A DNA stretch of 64,000 nucleotides from Haematococcus lacustris (lineage: Eukaryota; Chlorophyta; Chlorophyceae; Chlamydomonadales; Haematococcaceae), in assembly GCA_030144725.1 (NCBI GenBank), contig JASKMD010000006.1, forward strand, positions 722,171-786,170, given 5' to 3'. Of the stretch, positions 22,214-33,100 are shown one piece after another. The position numbers were made by a program, and so were the translations under genes. The notes under the pieces were generated by a model. That model saw nothing but the letters and a program-made list of their open reading frames with translations, was not told the origin of the DNA and did not search any database. The stretch's first letter is position 1, and every line of letters starts with the position of its first letter.

Positions 22214-22710
22214 CAAGCATCATGCCTGCGCGGCCGGGGTGTGCTAAGCCTGTGTATCCAGCTCGACTGGCATGTCATTCATCTCATTCATCTGTCAGGT
22301 GTTGCTTGAATGCGCAAGCTGCCCGTTCAGCAGGTGTGGTGCTGTAGACTAATGCAACACCCATGCATCCACTATGCAGCACACTCGAGAGAGGTGCTCG
22401 TGTGCAGCCATACGAGCACCTCTCACGATCACGAGCTACGTCTCAAGCAGCCTAGGATCACCCTGGCCCTTACCTCAGCCCAGCGCCTCCCCCTTTTTCT
22501 TTCATAGCCCTGGTGCCTTGGTCGGACCATGTCTGGTGTGAGGATGGACCCAGCAAGCCACTTCCTTGGCCCCTTTATGGCTGCTGCCAGTCAATGGTCA
22601 GGGCTCGTGAGCTTGCCATGTTGACAATGGCCATGCGGACATTGGCTTGATACTTGAGCAAGGAGTTACATACAGATGACAAATGAAGAGAAAACAGATA
22701 TCAATAGGTT
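22214..22710. other. 3' flank of the coiled-coil gene
   Basis: No gene seen. It holds the presumed 3' UTR, a strong hairpin at 22389-22424 and the start of weak homology to the far end of the inverted duplication. Confidence 0.5.
22389..22424. repeat. Perfect 13-bp stem, 10-nt loop hairpin downstream of the coiled-coil gene
   Basis: GAGAGGTGCTCGT at 22389-22401 pairs perfectly with ACGAGCACCTCTC at 22412-22424. It starts 176 bases after the stop codon, so it could be a 3' UTR stem-loop. It could equally be a small RNA precursor or a chance palindrome. Confidence 0.8.
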
Positions 22711-23161
22711 AATCCAAGTCCTCCTCTACACCAGGACCATTGCACACTGATGCCAAGCATCCCACACATGGTCCCTGACCGCGTGGCCTTGATCACAAGA
22801 GGTGGACAAGCACAGGCGGGTGCATGGGGCTTGTCTCAGCCAGCTGCCACCTCATGTGCAAGGAGTTGTGTTGTAAGGCAGTGGCAGTGTGCAAGACTAT
22901 GGACAGGGAGCAGGCAGTCTCAAAAGGCAGCAGCCTCAATCCAGACATTACTAGACACCACCTTGTGTGAGAACAGTTCAAATACACCGTTGCCCCATGT
23001 GGGCTACTGCAAGAATGATCAGTAAACAGCACCTCAGCCTCCCTTAGTGCCGAGTCAGCTGGGCAACAGATCTAAAGCGACAGAACAGATTGACGGGCTA
23101 TGTACTTGGCACACTGGCCATGTCAAGGGAAGGGGCCAGGCGCTGGAGGGCAGGCCCCTCC

Positions 23162-26100
23162 CTACTCCACAAACGGGCCGCACTTGGGGCACGAGGCGGG
23201 GGCTGCAGGGCAACATGGCGCAAGCCAGCAGCACGTCAGCCCGCAGCCAGCCACAGCGCAGCAGGAGGCAGGCACAGGCGCCAGCAGGCAGCAGGGTGAG
23301 GGCAGGGACACTGCAAGCCTCTGAGGGGCGCAGGGCCCTGAGCCGGCTGCCCTCCCACCCAGCCTGTGAGCAAGCTATGGCCCTCACCTGAGCAGACGGT
23401 GAAGTCTGAGCAGTCGTCCTTGGTGTACAGGCAGCTCATGCCCACCAGGTGCTGCAGCTGGCCGCAGCCCTTGCCGGCGCTGCCACACACTGTGTAGCCC
23501 AGGCAGTAGGGCTTGGACCAGCTGGGCTTGCAGCCGCCAAACACCGGCTTGCACTTGATGGCGTCCAGCTGCTGCTGGCAGCGGGTCCAGGAGGTGGACA
23601 CGACCTCCCCCCTCCCCAGCACCAGCGGGCAGGCCTGGCGGTCCATCTTGATCTGCCCGCCCAGCTTGTTGTCGTCACAGGGGCACTTGCCCCGGCCCGA
23701 GCAGGAGCCGTCATTGCAGCAGCAGCGCGACTCAGCGCAGGCCTTGCAGGACGGTTTGTAGCCATATGAGCAGGAGCAGGAGTCGCAGCCCTTGTGGGGG
23801 ATGCACTGCAGCCAGGGAGGTGGGGCAGGCGGCCAGGCGATCAGCCCACTGCACCAGGGATCAACTGCCCAGGCACCTCAACCCAACCAGCCTTTGCCCC
23901 ATCAACCTAAACCAGCAGCCCAATGCTGCCCGACACAGCAGGTCAGAACATGGTGCTGTCAGGTCGGCAGGGCAGGGGTGAGCCGGGATGCGTGTAGAGC
24001 GGAGCATGTGCCTATGCTGTGACTTGGATGACAGTGAGCCTTACCTCTGGTTTGGGGCTGGGTGGAGAGGGGCTGGGTGGGCGTGGCGAGGGTGGAGGGG
24101 GGCTGGGTGGAGGTGGAGAGGGTGGAGGGGGGCTGGGTGGAGGTGGAGAGGGTGGAGGGGGGCTGGGTGGGGGTGGAGAGGGGCTGGGTGGGGGTGGAGA
24201 GGGTGGAGGGGGGCTGGGTGGAGGTGGAGAGGGTGGAGGGGGGCTGGGTGGGGGTGGAGAGGGTGGAGGGGGGCTGGGTGGGGGTGGAGAGGGGCTGGGT
24301 GGGGGTGGAGAGGGTGGAGGGGGGCTGGGTGGAGGTGGAGAGGGGCTGGGTGGGGGTGGAGAGGGTGGAGGAGGGCTAGGTGGGGGGGGGTCAGGGCTGG
24401 GTGGGGGGGGGTCAGGGCTGGGTGGGGGGGGGGTCAGGGCTGGGTGGGGGGGGGTCAGGGCTGGGTGGGGGGGGGTCAGGGCTGGGTGGGGGGGGGTCAG
24501 GGCTGGGTGGGGGGGGGTCAGGGCTGGGTGGGGGGGGGTCAGGGCTGGGTGGGGGGGGGTCAGGGCTAGGTGGGGGGGGGTCAGGGCTGGGTGGGGGAGG
24601 GTCAGGGCTGGGCGGGGGGGGGTCAGGGCTGGATGGGGGGGGGTCAGGGCTGGGTGGGGGGGGGTCAGGGCTGGGTGGGGGGGGGTCAGGGCTGGGTGGG
24701 GGGGGGTCAGGGCTGGGTGGGGGGGGGTCAGGGCTGGGTGGGGGGGGGGTCAGGGCTGGGTGGGGGGGGGGTCAGGGCTGGGTGGGGGGGGGTCAGGGCT
24801 GGGTGGGGGGGGGTCAGGGCTGGGTGGGGGGGGGTCAGGGCTGGGTGGGGGGGGGTCAGGGCTGGGTGGGGGGGGGTCAGGGCTGGGTGGGGGGGGGGTC
24901 AGGGCTGGGTGGGGGAGGGTCAGGGCTGGGCGGGGGGGGGTCAGGGCTGGGTGGGGGGGGGTCAGGGCTGGGTGGGGGGGGGTCAGGGCTGGGTGGGGGG
25001 GGGGTCAGGGCTGGGTGGGGAAGGAGAGGGGCTGGGTGGGGGTGGTGAGGGGCTGGGCGGGGATGGAGAGGGGCTGGGTGGGGATGGCGAGGGGCTGGGC
25101 GGGGATGGGGAGGGAGGTGGAGAGGGGCTGGGAGGGGAGGGGAACTTCTTGCACGAGTAGTCACCTGCACACGCAATGCAGCGCTGGGTTAGACACGGCA
25201 ACAGCACAGCCTGATGCAAGCCTCATGCCAACCTTGTGCCAGGCATGCACTGCCACATGTGACGTGCTGTTGACCCCACACAGTAGATGGATGAAGGTGT
25301 GATCTGGCGGGTGTGAGGTGGGTGGTCGAGCTGGCCACTGACCTTTGCAGACCACGAAGTGGTCACAGTCCCCGGTTGCGACGCAGGTCTTGCCCAGATA
25401 TCCCTCGATCAGCGAGCAGTTGGCGTTGTCCTTGCACTTGGTGGTGCCGTAGCAGTTGACGAAGGTGGTGGGGTTGCAGTTGGCCACAGGGCTGCACACG
25501 ACGTTGTTGCACTGCTTCCTGCACTGGGCGCGGTTGCTGCCGGTGCAGAAGTCGATGCACTTCAGCGGCTCGCCCATATTGTTTGCCAGGCAGCCCTGCG
25601 CCTTGCACGTCCCTGATGAGCAGCAGCACTTGGTGCCCGTGTAGCCGTAGTGCAGGAAGCCGCCGGGGCACTGCGGGGTAGGGCAGCAGGGCAGGGTCGA
25701 CAGGGATGGCTCACAGCTGCGGCCAAGATGGCTGTGGACAGGCAGGCTGGAACCGGGGTGGACTACACAAGGGCAGCATGCGCGAGCAGGTGGGCTGGGG
25801 AGGAAAGCACATATGGGGCGCGCTGGCTCGGACAGTGCTCAGAAAGTGCAAGCCGACAGCAATGTGGGCGGGGAGGCATAGCAGGTCTCACCTTGGAGCA
25901 GTCATTGCAGGCGGAGGCGGCGGAGGCCAGGCACAGCACCAGCGCCGCGACCAGGAGCGACGGAGACAAGCCGCGAGGCCTGCACAGGGCAGCGGATGAG
26001 CGGCGGCAAGTCTCGGAAGCGCCGATGCGCCTCGACCCCACCCTTGGCGGGATGCAAGGCGATGTATGCAAGCAGAACAATGCTACGATGCGATGCGGAG

Positions 26101-26210
26101 GACGCTGTTAGCAATCTATTCGATGCCGCCGCGATGGGTCGTGTGAGCGTGCAAGTCTCGTTAGGTGCCGGCAGGGCTGCGAGGCGCGCTGTAAGGCTCA
26201 CTCACCTCAT
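23162..26210 (-). CDS. Secreted cysteine-rich/proline-rich protein, left copy (two exons lost, frame-broken repeat)
   Basis: Function unknown; probably an extracellular-matrix or cell-wall protein. Exons: 26210-26206 (Met plus two bases), 25979-25892, 25670-25343, 25164-24045, 23805-23388 and 23202-23162. A signal peptide (SLLVAALVLCLASAASAC) leads into a Cys-rich module ending CDHFVVCK. Next comes an SPSPP/SPDPPPP repeat exon, then a second Cys-rich module with YCLGYTVC and CSDFTVCS, and the tail CPKCGPFVE. Compared with the mirror gene at 30175-34241 it lacks the middle Cys module and a short proline exon, and residues SCDY (one Cys) in exon 3. The exon loss keeps frame. The repeat exon does not: 1120 bases, where 3n+2 is needed, with the first in-frame TGA near 24983. 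It could be a decaying copy, or the C runs could be mis-assembled. The mixture of Cys modules and Pro-rich rods resembles volvocine matrix proteins, but I recognise no pherophorin domain. Confidence 0.75.
24375..25020. repeat. 21-bp coding VNTR, left copy (SPDPPPP heptapeptide)
   Basis: About 30 tandem 21-bp units, each containing a run of eight to ten G (C on the coding strand). In the intended frame a unit reads Ser-Pro-Asp-Pro-Pro-Pro-Pro. Another frame contains TGA in every unit. Unit length varies by one base wherever the C run changes. Confidence 0.92.
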
Positions 26211-27065
26211 CTTGAAGCCTTCACTGGCAGCCTGGTCGACTGCGATGCGCCTCAGGGTCGGCGGGACTCGCTAGGTGTTGTAGCCGGAGCGAGCTGCAGG
26301 GCTTTGATGCCTGCGTACTGATGCGCAAGCCTGCAGGTTGCTGAGCCTGCACTGGTCTCGGTCTGCTCTGCGCCTGCTTTTGTAGTCTCGTGAAACCAGA
26401 TGTCTGGGCCCGGACGATTAAATCACACTTCATCACTGGAGCACGCCTCGAGGCGCATCATGGTGCGACTACGCTGGCGAGCGAGGCACCGGCAGCGCAC
26501 CCGACATTTAGCCTTGGAACCGTTTCATCGACACTGAAACTTCGCAAGACAACGGTGGAAATTGGCAGAGCCGAAGGCCGGTCCCAGACTGAGCACCAGT
26601 TGCCTAGCCCCACCTGCCCTTGCCTTCAACACCTGACCCTTGCCCTCCACATACTCTTCTACTACTACCTTCCATTCTCTGCCACCCCTTCACAGCCCAT
26701 CCAGCAGGCCTTTTCTTCTGCTTGCCCTACCCCTGCATGCCTTGTCCTTGCTGGCACAAATGCTGCTGGCTGCGGGGGTTACAAGCCTGGTAATCCGCCC
26801 AGCTACAACAGCACGGCGCTCAACGTTGTGCTGGTGGCCACAGCCATGCTCACCACCACGTCGTGTGAAGGCCATACTAACCCATCTTTATCACATGCCG
26901 TCTTTATTGTGCCTGTCTTTGCAGAGGCACTACTCATGAAACCCAAGACATCAATGCAAAACATGAGGTGTTGACCTGTGAGGGTGTTGACCTGAGAGTG
27001 TTGAACTGAGAGTGTACCCTTGATGACTACAACCCCAATCGCTAATGCTTTTGCAGGAGAACACG
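26211..27065. promoter_or_regulatory. Upstream region of the left cysteine-rich gene
   Basis: The part up to 26887 is mirrored at 29495-30174 and must carry the promoter and 5' UTR of both copies. A TATA-like CTTTTGTAG (CTACAAAAG on the gene strand) lies about 170 bases before the ATG. From 26888 to 27065 the sequence is unique spacer with no gene. Confidence 0.5.
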
Positions 27066-29165
27066 CGGGGCGGGGCGGGGCGGGGCGGGGCGGGGCGGGG
27101 CGGGGCGGGGCGGGGGCGGGGCGGGGCGGGGCGGGGCGGGGCGGGGCGGGGCGGGGCGGGGCGGGGCGGGGCGGGGCGGGGCGGGGCGGGGCGGGGCGGG
27201 GCGGGGCGGGGCGGGGCGGGGCGGGGGCGGGGCGGGGCGGGGCGGGGCGGGGCGGGGCGGGGCGGGGCGGGGCGGGGCGGGGCGGGGCGGGGCGGGGCGG
27301 GGCGGGGCGGGCGGGGCGGGGCGGGGCGGGGCGGGGCGGGGCGGGGCGGGGCGGGGCGGGGCGGGGCGGGGCGGGGCGGGGCGGGGCGGGGCGGGGCGGG
27401 GCGGGGCGGGGCGGGGCGGGGCGGGGCGGGGCGGGGCGGGGCGGGGCGGGGCGGGGCGGGGGCGGGGCGGGGCGGGGCGGGGCGGGGCGGGGCGGGGCGG
27501 GGCGGGGCGGGGCGGGGCGGGGCGGGGCGGGGCGGGGCGGGGCGGGGCGGGGCGGGGCGGGGCGGGGCGGGGCGGGGCGGGGCGGGGCGGGGCGGGGCGG
27601 GGCGGGGCGGGGCGGGGCGGGGCGGGGCGGGGCGGGGCGGGGCGGGGCGGGGCGGGGCGGGGCGGGGCGGGGCGGGGCGGGCGGGGCGGGGCGGGGCGGG
27701 GCGGGGCGGGGCGGGGCGGGGCGGGGCGGGGCGGGGCGGGGCGGGCGGGGCGGGGCGGGGCGGGGCGGGGCGGGGCGGGGCGGGGCGGGGCGGGGCGGGG
27801 CGGGGCGGGGCGGGGCGGGGCGGGGCGGGGCGGGGCGGGGCGGGGCGGGGCGGGGCGGGGCGGGGCGGGGCGGGGCGGGGGCGGGGCGGGGCGGGGCGGG
27901 GCGGGGCGGGGCGGGGCGGGGCGGGGCGGGGCGGGGCGGGGCGGGGCGGGGCGGGGCGGGGCGGGGCGGGGCGGGGCGGGGCGGGGCGGGGCGGGGCGGG
28001 GCGGGGCGGGGCGGGGCGGGGCGGGGCGGGGCGGGGCGGGGCGGGGCGGGGCGGGGCGGGGCGGGCGGGGCGGGGCGGGGCGGGGCGGGGCGGGGCGGGG
28101 CGGGGCGGGGCGGGGCGGGGCGGGGCGGGGCGGGGCGGGGCGGGGCGGGGCGGGGCGGGGCGGGCGGGGCGGGGCGGGGCGGGGCGGGGCGGGGGGGCGG
28201 GGCGGGGCGGGGCGGGGCGGGGCGGGGCGGGGCGGGGCGGGGCGGGGCGGGGCGGGGCGGGGCGGGGCGGGGCGGGGCGGGGCGGGGCGGGGCGGGGCGG
28301 GGCGGGGCGGGGCGGGGCGGGGCGGGGCGGGGCGGGGCGGGGCGGGGCGGGGCGGGGCGGGGCGGGGCGGGGCGGGGCGGGCGGGGCGGGGCGGGGCGGG
28401 GCGGGGCGGGGCGGGGCGGGGCGGGGCGGGGCGGGGCGGGGCGGGGCGGGGCGGGGCGGGGCGGGGCGGGGCGGGGCGGGGCGGGGCGGGGCGGGGCGGG
28501 GCGGGCGGGGCGGGGCGGGGCGGGGCGGGGCGGGGCGGGGCGGGGCGGGGCGGGGCGGGGCGGGGCGGGGCGGGGCGGGGCGGGGCGGGGCGGGGCGGGG
28601 CGGGGCGGGGCGGGGCGGGGCGGGGCGGGGCGGGGCGGGGCGGGGCGGGGCGGGGCGGGGCGGGGCGGGGCGGGGCGGGGCGGGGCGGGGCGGGGCGGGG
28701 CGGGGCGGGGCGGGGCGGGGCGGGGCGGGGCGGGGCGGGGCGGGGCGGGGCGGGGCGGGGCGGGGCGGGGCGGGGCGGGGCGGGGCGGGGCGGGGCGGGG
28801 CGGGGCGGGGCGGGGCGGGGCGGGGCGGGGCGGGGCGGGGCGGGGCGGGGCGGGGCGGGGCGGGGCGGGGCGGGGCGGGGCGGGGCGGGGCGGGGCGGGG
28901 CGGGGCGGGGCGGGGCGGGGCGGGGCGGGGCGGGGCGGGGCGGGGCGGGGCGGGGCGGGGCGGGGCGGGGCGGGGCGGGGCGGGGCGGGGCGGGGCGGGG
29001 CGGGGCGGGGCGGGGCGGGGCGGGGCGGGGCGGGGCGGGGCGGGGCGGGGCGGGGCGGGGCGGGGCGGGGCGGGGCGGGGCGGGGCGGGGCGGGGCGGGG
29101 CGGGGCGGGGCGGGGCGGGGCGGGGCGGGGCGGGGCGGGGCGGGGCGGGGCGGGGCGGGGCGGGG
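27066..29165. repeat. 2.1-kb (GGGGC)n pentanucleotide array
   Basis: About 420 copies of GGGGC. Occasional four-, six- or longer-base units occur (for example near 27114, 27223, 27308, 27680, 28163 and 28190). The last 650 bases are free of length variants. It sits between the two arms of the inverted duplication. Any open frame across it (Arg-Gly-Gly-Ala-Gly repeats) is an artefact of a stop-free unit. G4 folding on the plus strand is expected from composition. Confidence 0.98.
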
Positions 29166-30174
29166 ATGCTGCCAGGGATGTTAGAGCCTTGTGTGTATGT
29201 CAGGCCTAGACATGTGGTCCCTAGTGGGTGGGGGTGTTCTATTCCTTTCTTCTTCCAGATAGCTGGGAGGTGCGTGGGGGTGTTTTGGGAGTGCAGAGCG
29301 TCTTTTGAAATGTGGGAGAATGCTGAGGGCTATGACGATATGTTTCAACGGATGGTGGTGACCCCAGGTCTTTCTTTATACTGTCTCTTCCTAGTTTGGC
29401 TTCGCCTTCCTCCCCAGACGGTGCTTTTCCTCTTCGTAGCCTCTATCTTTATATAGAAAAACAAAGATTGCGAGATCACTGTATGATGATCTTTAGATGG
29501 GTTAGTATGGCCTTCACACGACGTGGTGGTGAGCATGGCTGTGGCCACCAGCACAACGTTGAGCGCCGTGCTGTTGTAGCTGGGCGGATTACCAGGCTTG
29601 TAACCCCCGCAGCCAGCAGCATTTGTGCCAGCAAGGACAAGGCATGCAGGGGTAGGGCAAGCAGAAGAAAAGGCCTGCTGGATGGGCTGTGAAGGGGTGG
29701 CAGAGAATGGAAGGTAGTAGTAGAAGAGTATGTGGAGGGCAAGGGTCAGGTGTTGAAGGCAAGGGCAGGTGGGGCTAGGCAACTGGTGCTCAGTCTGGGA
29801 CCGGCCTTCGGCTCTGCCAATTTCCACCGTTGTCTTGCGAAGTTTCAGTGTCGATGAAAACGGTTCCAAGGCTAAATGTCGGGTGCGCTGCCGGTGCCCT
29901 CGCTCGGCCAGCGTAGTCGCACCATGATGCGCCTCGAGGCGTGCTCCAGTGATGAAGTGTGATTTAATCGTCCGGGCCCAGACATCTGGTTTCACGAGAC
30001 TACAAAAGCAGGCGCAGAGCAGACCGAGACCAGTGCAGGCTCAGCAACCTGCAGGCTTGCGCATCAGTACGCAGGCATCAAAGCCCTGCAGCTCGCTCCG
30101 GCTACAACACCTAGCGAGTCCCGCCGACCCTGAGGCGCATCGCAGTCGACCAGGCTGCCAGTGAAGGCTTCAAG
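29166..30174. promoter_or_regulatory. Upstream region of the right cysteine-rich gene
   Basis: Bases 29166-29494 are unique spacer with no gene. From 29495 the sequence mirrors the left gene's upstream region. A TATA-like CTACAAAAG occurs at about 30000, some 175 bases before the ATG at 30175. Confidence 0.5.
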
Positions 30175-33100
30175 ATGAGGTGAGTGAGCCTTACAGCGCG
30201 CCTCGCAGCCCTGCCGGCACCTAACGAGACTTGCACGCTCACACGACCCATCGCGGCGGCATCGAATAGATTGCTAACAGCGTCCTCCGCATCGCATCGT
30301 AGCATTGTTCTGCTTGCATACATCGCCTTGCATCCCGCCAAGGGTGGGGGTCGAGGCGCATCGGCGCTTCCGAGACTTGCCGCCGCTCATCCGCTGCCCT
30401 GTGCAGGCCTCGCGGCTTGTCTCCGTCGCTCCTGGTCGCGGCGCTGGTGCTGTGCCTGGCCTCCGCCGCCTCCGCCTGCAATGACTGCTCCAGGGTGAGA
30501 CCTGCTATGCCTCCCCGCCCACATTGCTGTCGGCTTGCACTTTCTGAGCACTGTCCGAGCCAACGCGCCCCATATGTGCTTTCCTCCCCAGCCCACCTGC
30601 TCGCGCATGCTGCCCTTGTGTAAGCCACCCTGGTTCCAGCCTGCCTGTCCACAGCCATCTTGGCCGCAGCTGTGAGCCATCCCTGTCGACCCTGCCCTGC
30701 TGCCCTACCCCGCAGTGCCCCGGCGGCTTCCTGCACTACAGCTGCGACTACGGCTACACGGGCACCAAGTGCTGCTGCTCATCAGGGACGTGCAAGGCGC
30801 AGGGCTGCCTGGCGAACAATATGGGCGAGCCGCTGAAGTGCATCGACTTCTGCACCGGCAGCAAGCGCGCCCAGTGCAAGAACCAGTGCGACAACGTCAT
30901 GTGCAGCCCTGTGGCAAACTGCAACCCCACCACCTTCGTCAACTGCTACGGCACCACCAAGTGCAAGGACAACGCCAACTGCTCGCTGATCGAGGGATAT
31001 CTGGGCAAGACCTGCGTCGCAACCGGGGACTGTGACCACTTCGTGGTCTGCAAAGGTCAGTGGCCAGCTCGACCACCCACCTCACACCCGCCATATCACA
31101 CCCTCATCCACCTACTGTGTGGGGTCAACAGCACGTCACATGTGGCAGTGCATGCCTGGCACAAGGTTGGCATGGGGCTTGCATCAGGCTGTGCTATTGC
31201 GGTGTTTGACCCAGCGCTGCATTGCGTGTGCAGGCGACTACTCGTGCAAGAAGTTCCCCTCCCCTCCCAGCCCCTCTCCACCTCCCTCCCCATCCCCGCC
31301 CAGCCCCTCGCCATCCCCACCCAGCCCCTCTCCATCCCCGCCCAGCCCCTCACCACCCCCACCCAGCCCCTCTCCTTCCCCACCCAGCCCTGACCCCCCC
31401 CCACCCAGCCCTGACCCCCCCCCACCCAGCCCTGACCCCCCCCCACCCAGCCCTGACCCCCCCCCGCCCAGCCCTGACCCTCCCCCACCCAGCCCTGACC
31501 CCCCCCCACCCAGCCCTGACCCCCCCCCACCCAGCCCTGACCCCCCCCCACCCAGCCCTGACCCCCCCCCACCCAGCCCTGGACCCCCCCCACCCAGCCC
31601 TGACCCCCCCCCACCCAGCCCTGACCCCCCCCCACCCAGCCCTGACCCCCCCCCCGCCCAGCCCTGACCCTCCCCCACCCAGCCCTGACCCCCCCCCACC
31701 CAGCCCTGACCCCCCCCCACCCAGCCCTGACCCCCCCCCACCCAGCCCTGACCCCCCCCCACCCAGCCCTGACCCCCCCCCGCCCAGCCCTGACCCTCCC
31801 CCACCCAGCCCTGACCCCCCCCCACCCAGCCCTGACCCCCCCCCACCCAGCCCTGACCCCCCCCCACCCAGCCCTGACCCCCCCCCCACCCAGCCCTGAC
31901 CCCCCCCCACCCAGCCCTGACCCCCCCCCACCCAGCCCTGACCCCCCCCCACCCAGCCCTGACCCCCCCCACCCAGCCCTGACCCCCACCCACCCAGCCC
32001 CCCTCCACCCTCTCCACCCCCACCCAGCCCCTCTCCACCTCCACCCAGCCCCCCTCCACCCTCTCCACCCCCACCCAGCCCCCCTCCACCCTCTCCACCT
32101 CCACCCAGCCCCCCTCCACCCTCTCCACCCCCACCCAGCCCCCCTCCACCCTCTCCACCCCCACCCAGCCCCTCTCCACCCCCACCCAGCCCCCCTCCAC
32201 CCTCTCCACCCCCACCCAGCCCCCCTCCACCCTCTCCACCCCCACCCAGCCCCTCTCCACCCCCACCCAGCCCCCCTCCACCCTCTCCACCCCCACCCAG
32301 CCCCCCTCCACCCTCTCCACCCCCACCCAGCCCCCCTCCACCCTCGCCACGCCCACCCAGCCCCTCTCCACCCAGCCCCAAACCAGAGGTAAGGCTCACT
32401 GCCATCTCAGTCACAGCCTAGGCACATGCTCCGCTCTACACGCATCCCCGCTCACCCCTGCCCTGCCGACCTGACAGCACCACACCTCAGTCACCAGGGC
32501 TGAAGCCTACCGGTGATGCACAGACCCTGCCCCACCTTGTGCCGCCCTTGCCCCGCAGTGTGTGCCCCACTACACCAAGTGTGGCTTGAAGTCCAAGTGC
32601 TGCAGGCCCCCCCACTACGGCGAGGGCAAGGGCATCTGCAAGCACAAGCAGTGCTGCGACAACCACCTGGGGGAAGATGTGCTGGTGTGCCAGGCTGGGG
32701 CAGGCGGGGTCGACATCAGTGTGCTGACACGAGGCGGCAGCAGCAGCGGCTGTGCGGGCCTGGTGTGCCATGTGGCGCCTGACTGCAAGGGCTACTGCCT
32801 GGGCTACACCACCTGCTCCCCCTCCTACCCGGCCAGGCAATCAGGCGCCCAGTACTGCAACCAGGCCTGCGTGCTGGACACCAGCTGCAACAAGTTCACC
32901 GTCTGCTCAGGTCAGTGAAACCGCAGCTGACTGTGCGGCCTGACGGTCAGCCACACCGCCCGTCACACTGCCAGTCAGCCACACTGCCTGCCTGCCTGCT
33001 TGCTGGACACGGCCAGCCTTCTGACTTGCCAGCATGGGACCTGCACCAGGACCACCCCCCTCTAGGCCAGTCCCAGCCCTGCTGCCACCCACCAACAGCC

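Larger units (their letters stand above)
22711..26887. repeat. Left arm of a giant inverted duplication
   Basis: Near-identical, as reverse complement, to 29495-34700. The inner edge is sharp: the shared sequence ends at CCCATCT (26881-26887) and its mirror AGATGGG (29495-29501). The outer edge fades at about 22711-22720. The arm differs from its mate by a loss of about 970 bp at 23951/23952, a 12-bp loss in exon 3, a different number of 21-bp repeats and scattered substitutions. Confidence 0.95.

Noticed and set aside
24019..25302. Plus-strand Gly-rich frames (GGGLGGGGE) opposite the left repeat exon, and the like at 31096-32414 minus
   Set aside because: They are antisense shadows of the Ser-Pro repeat exons, whose sense strand has signal peptide, splice sites and Cys modules.
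27066..29165. CRISPR-like or satellite centromere interpretation of the long arrays
   Set aside because: Units are 4-5 bases without spacers, in an intron-rich eukaryotic context. Not a CRISPR array, and there is no evidence of centromeric retroelements.
27020..29456. Open frames of 729 and 803 codons rich in Gly-Arg-Ala
   Set aside because: Stop-free GGGGC pentamers read identically in several frames. There are no initiation context, splice signals or conserved ends.
26390..29995. Frames of about 195-216 codons reading KPDVWARTIKSHF in both palindrome arms
   Set aside because: They are identical because the arms are duplicated. They lie upstream of the signal-peptide gene on the opposite strand and show no family motif; more likely promoter and 5' UTR sequence.
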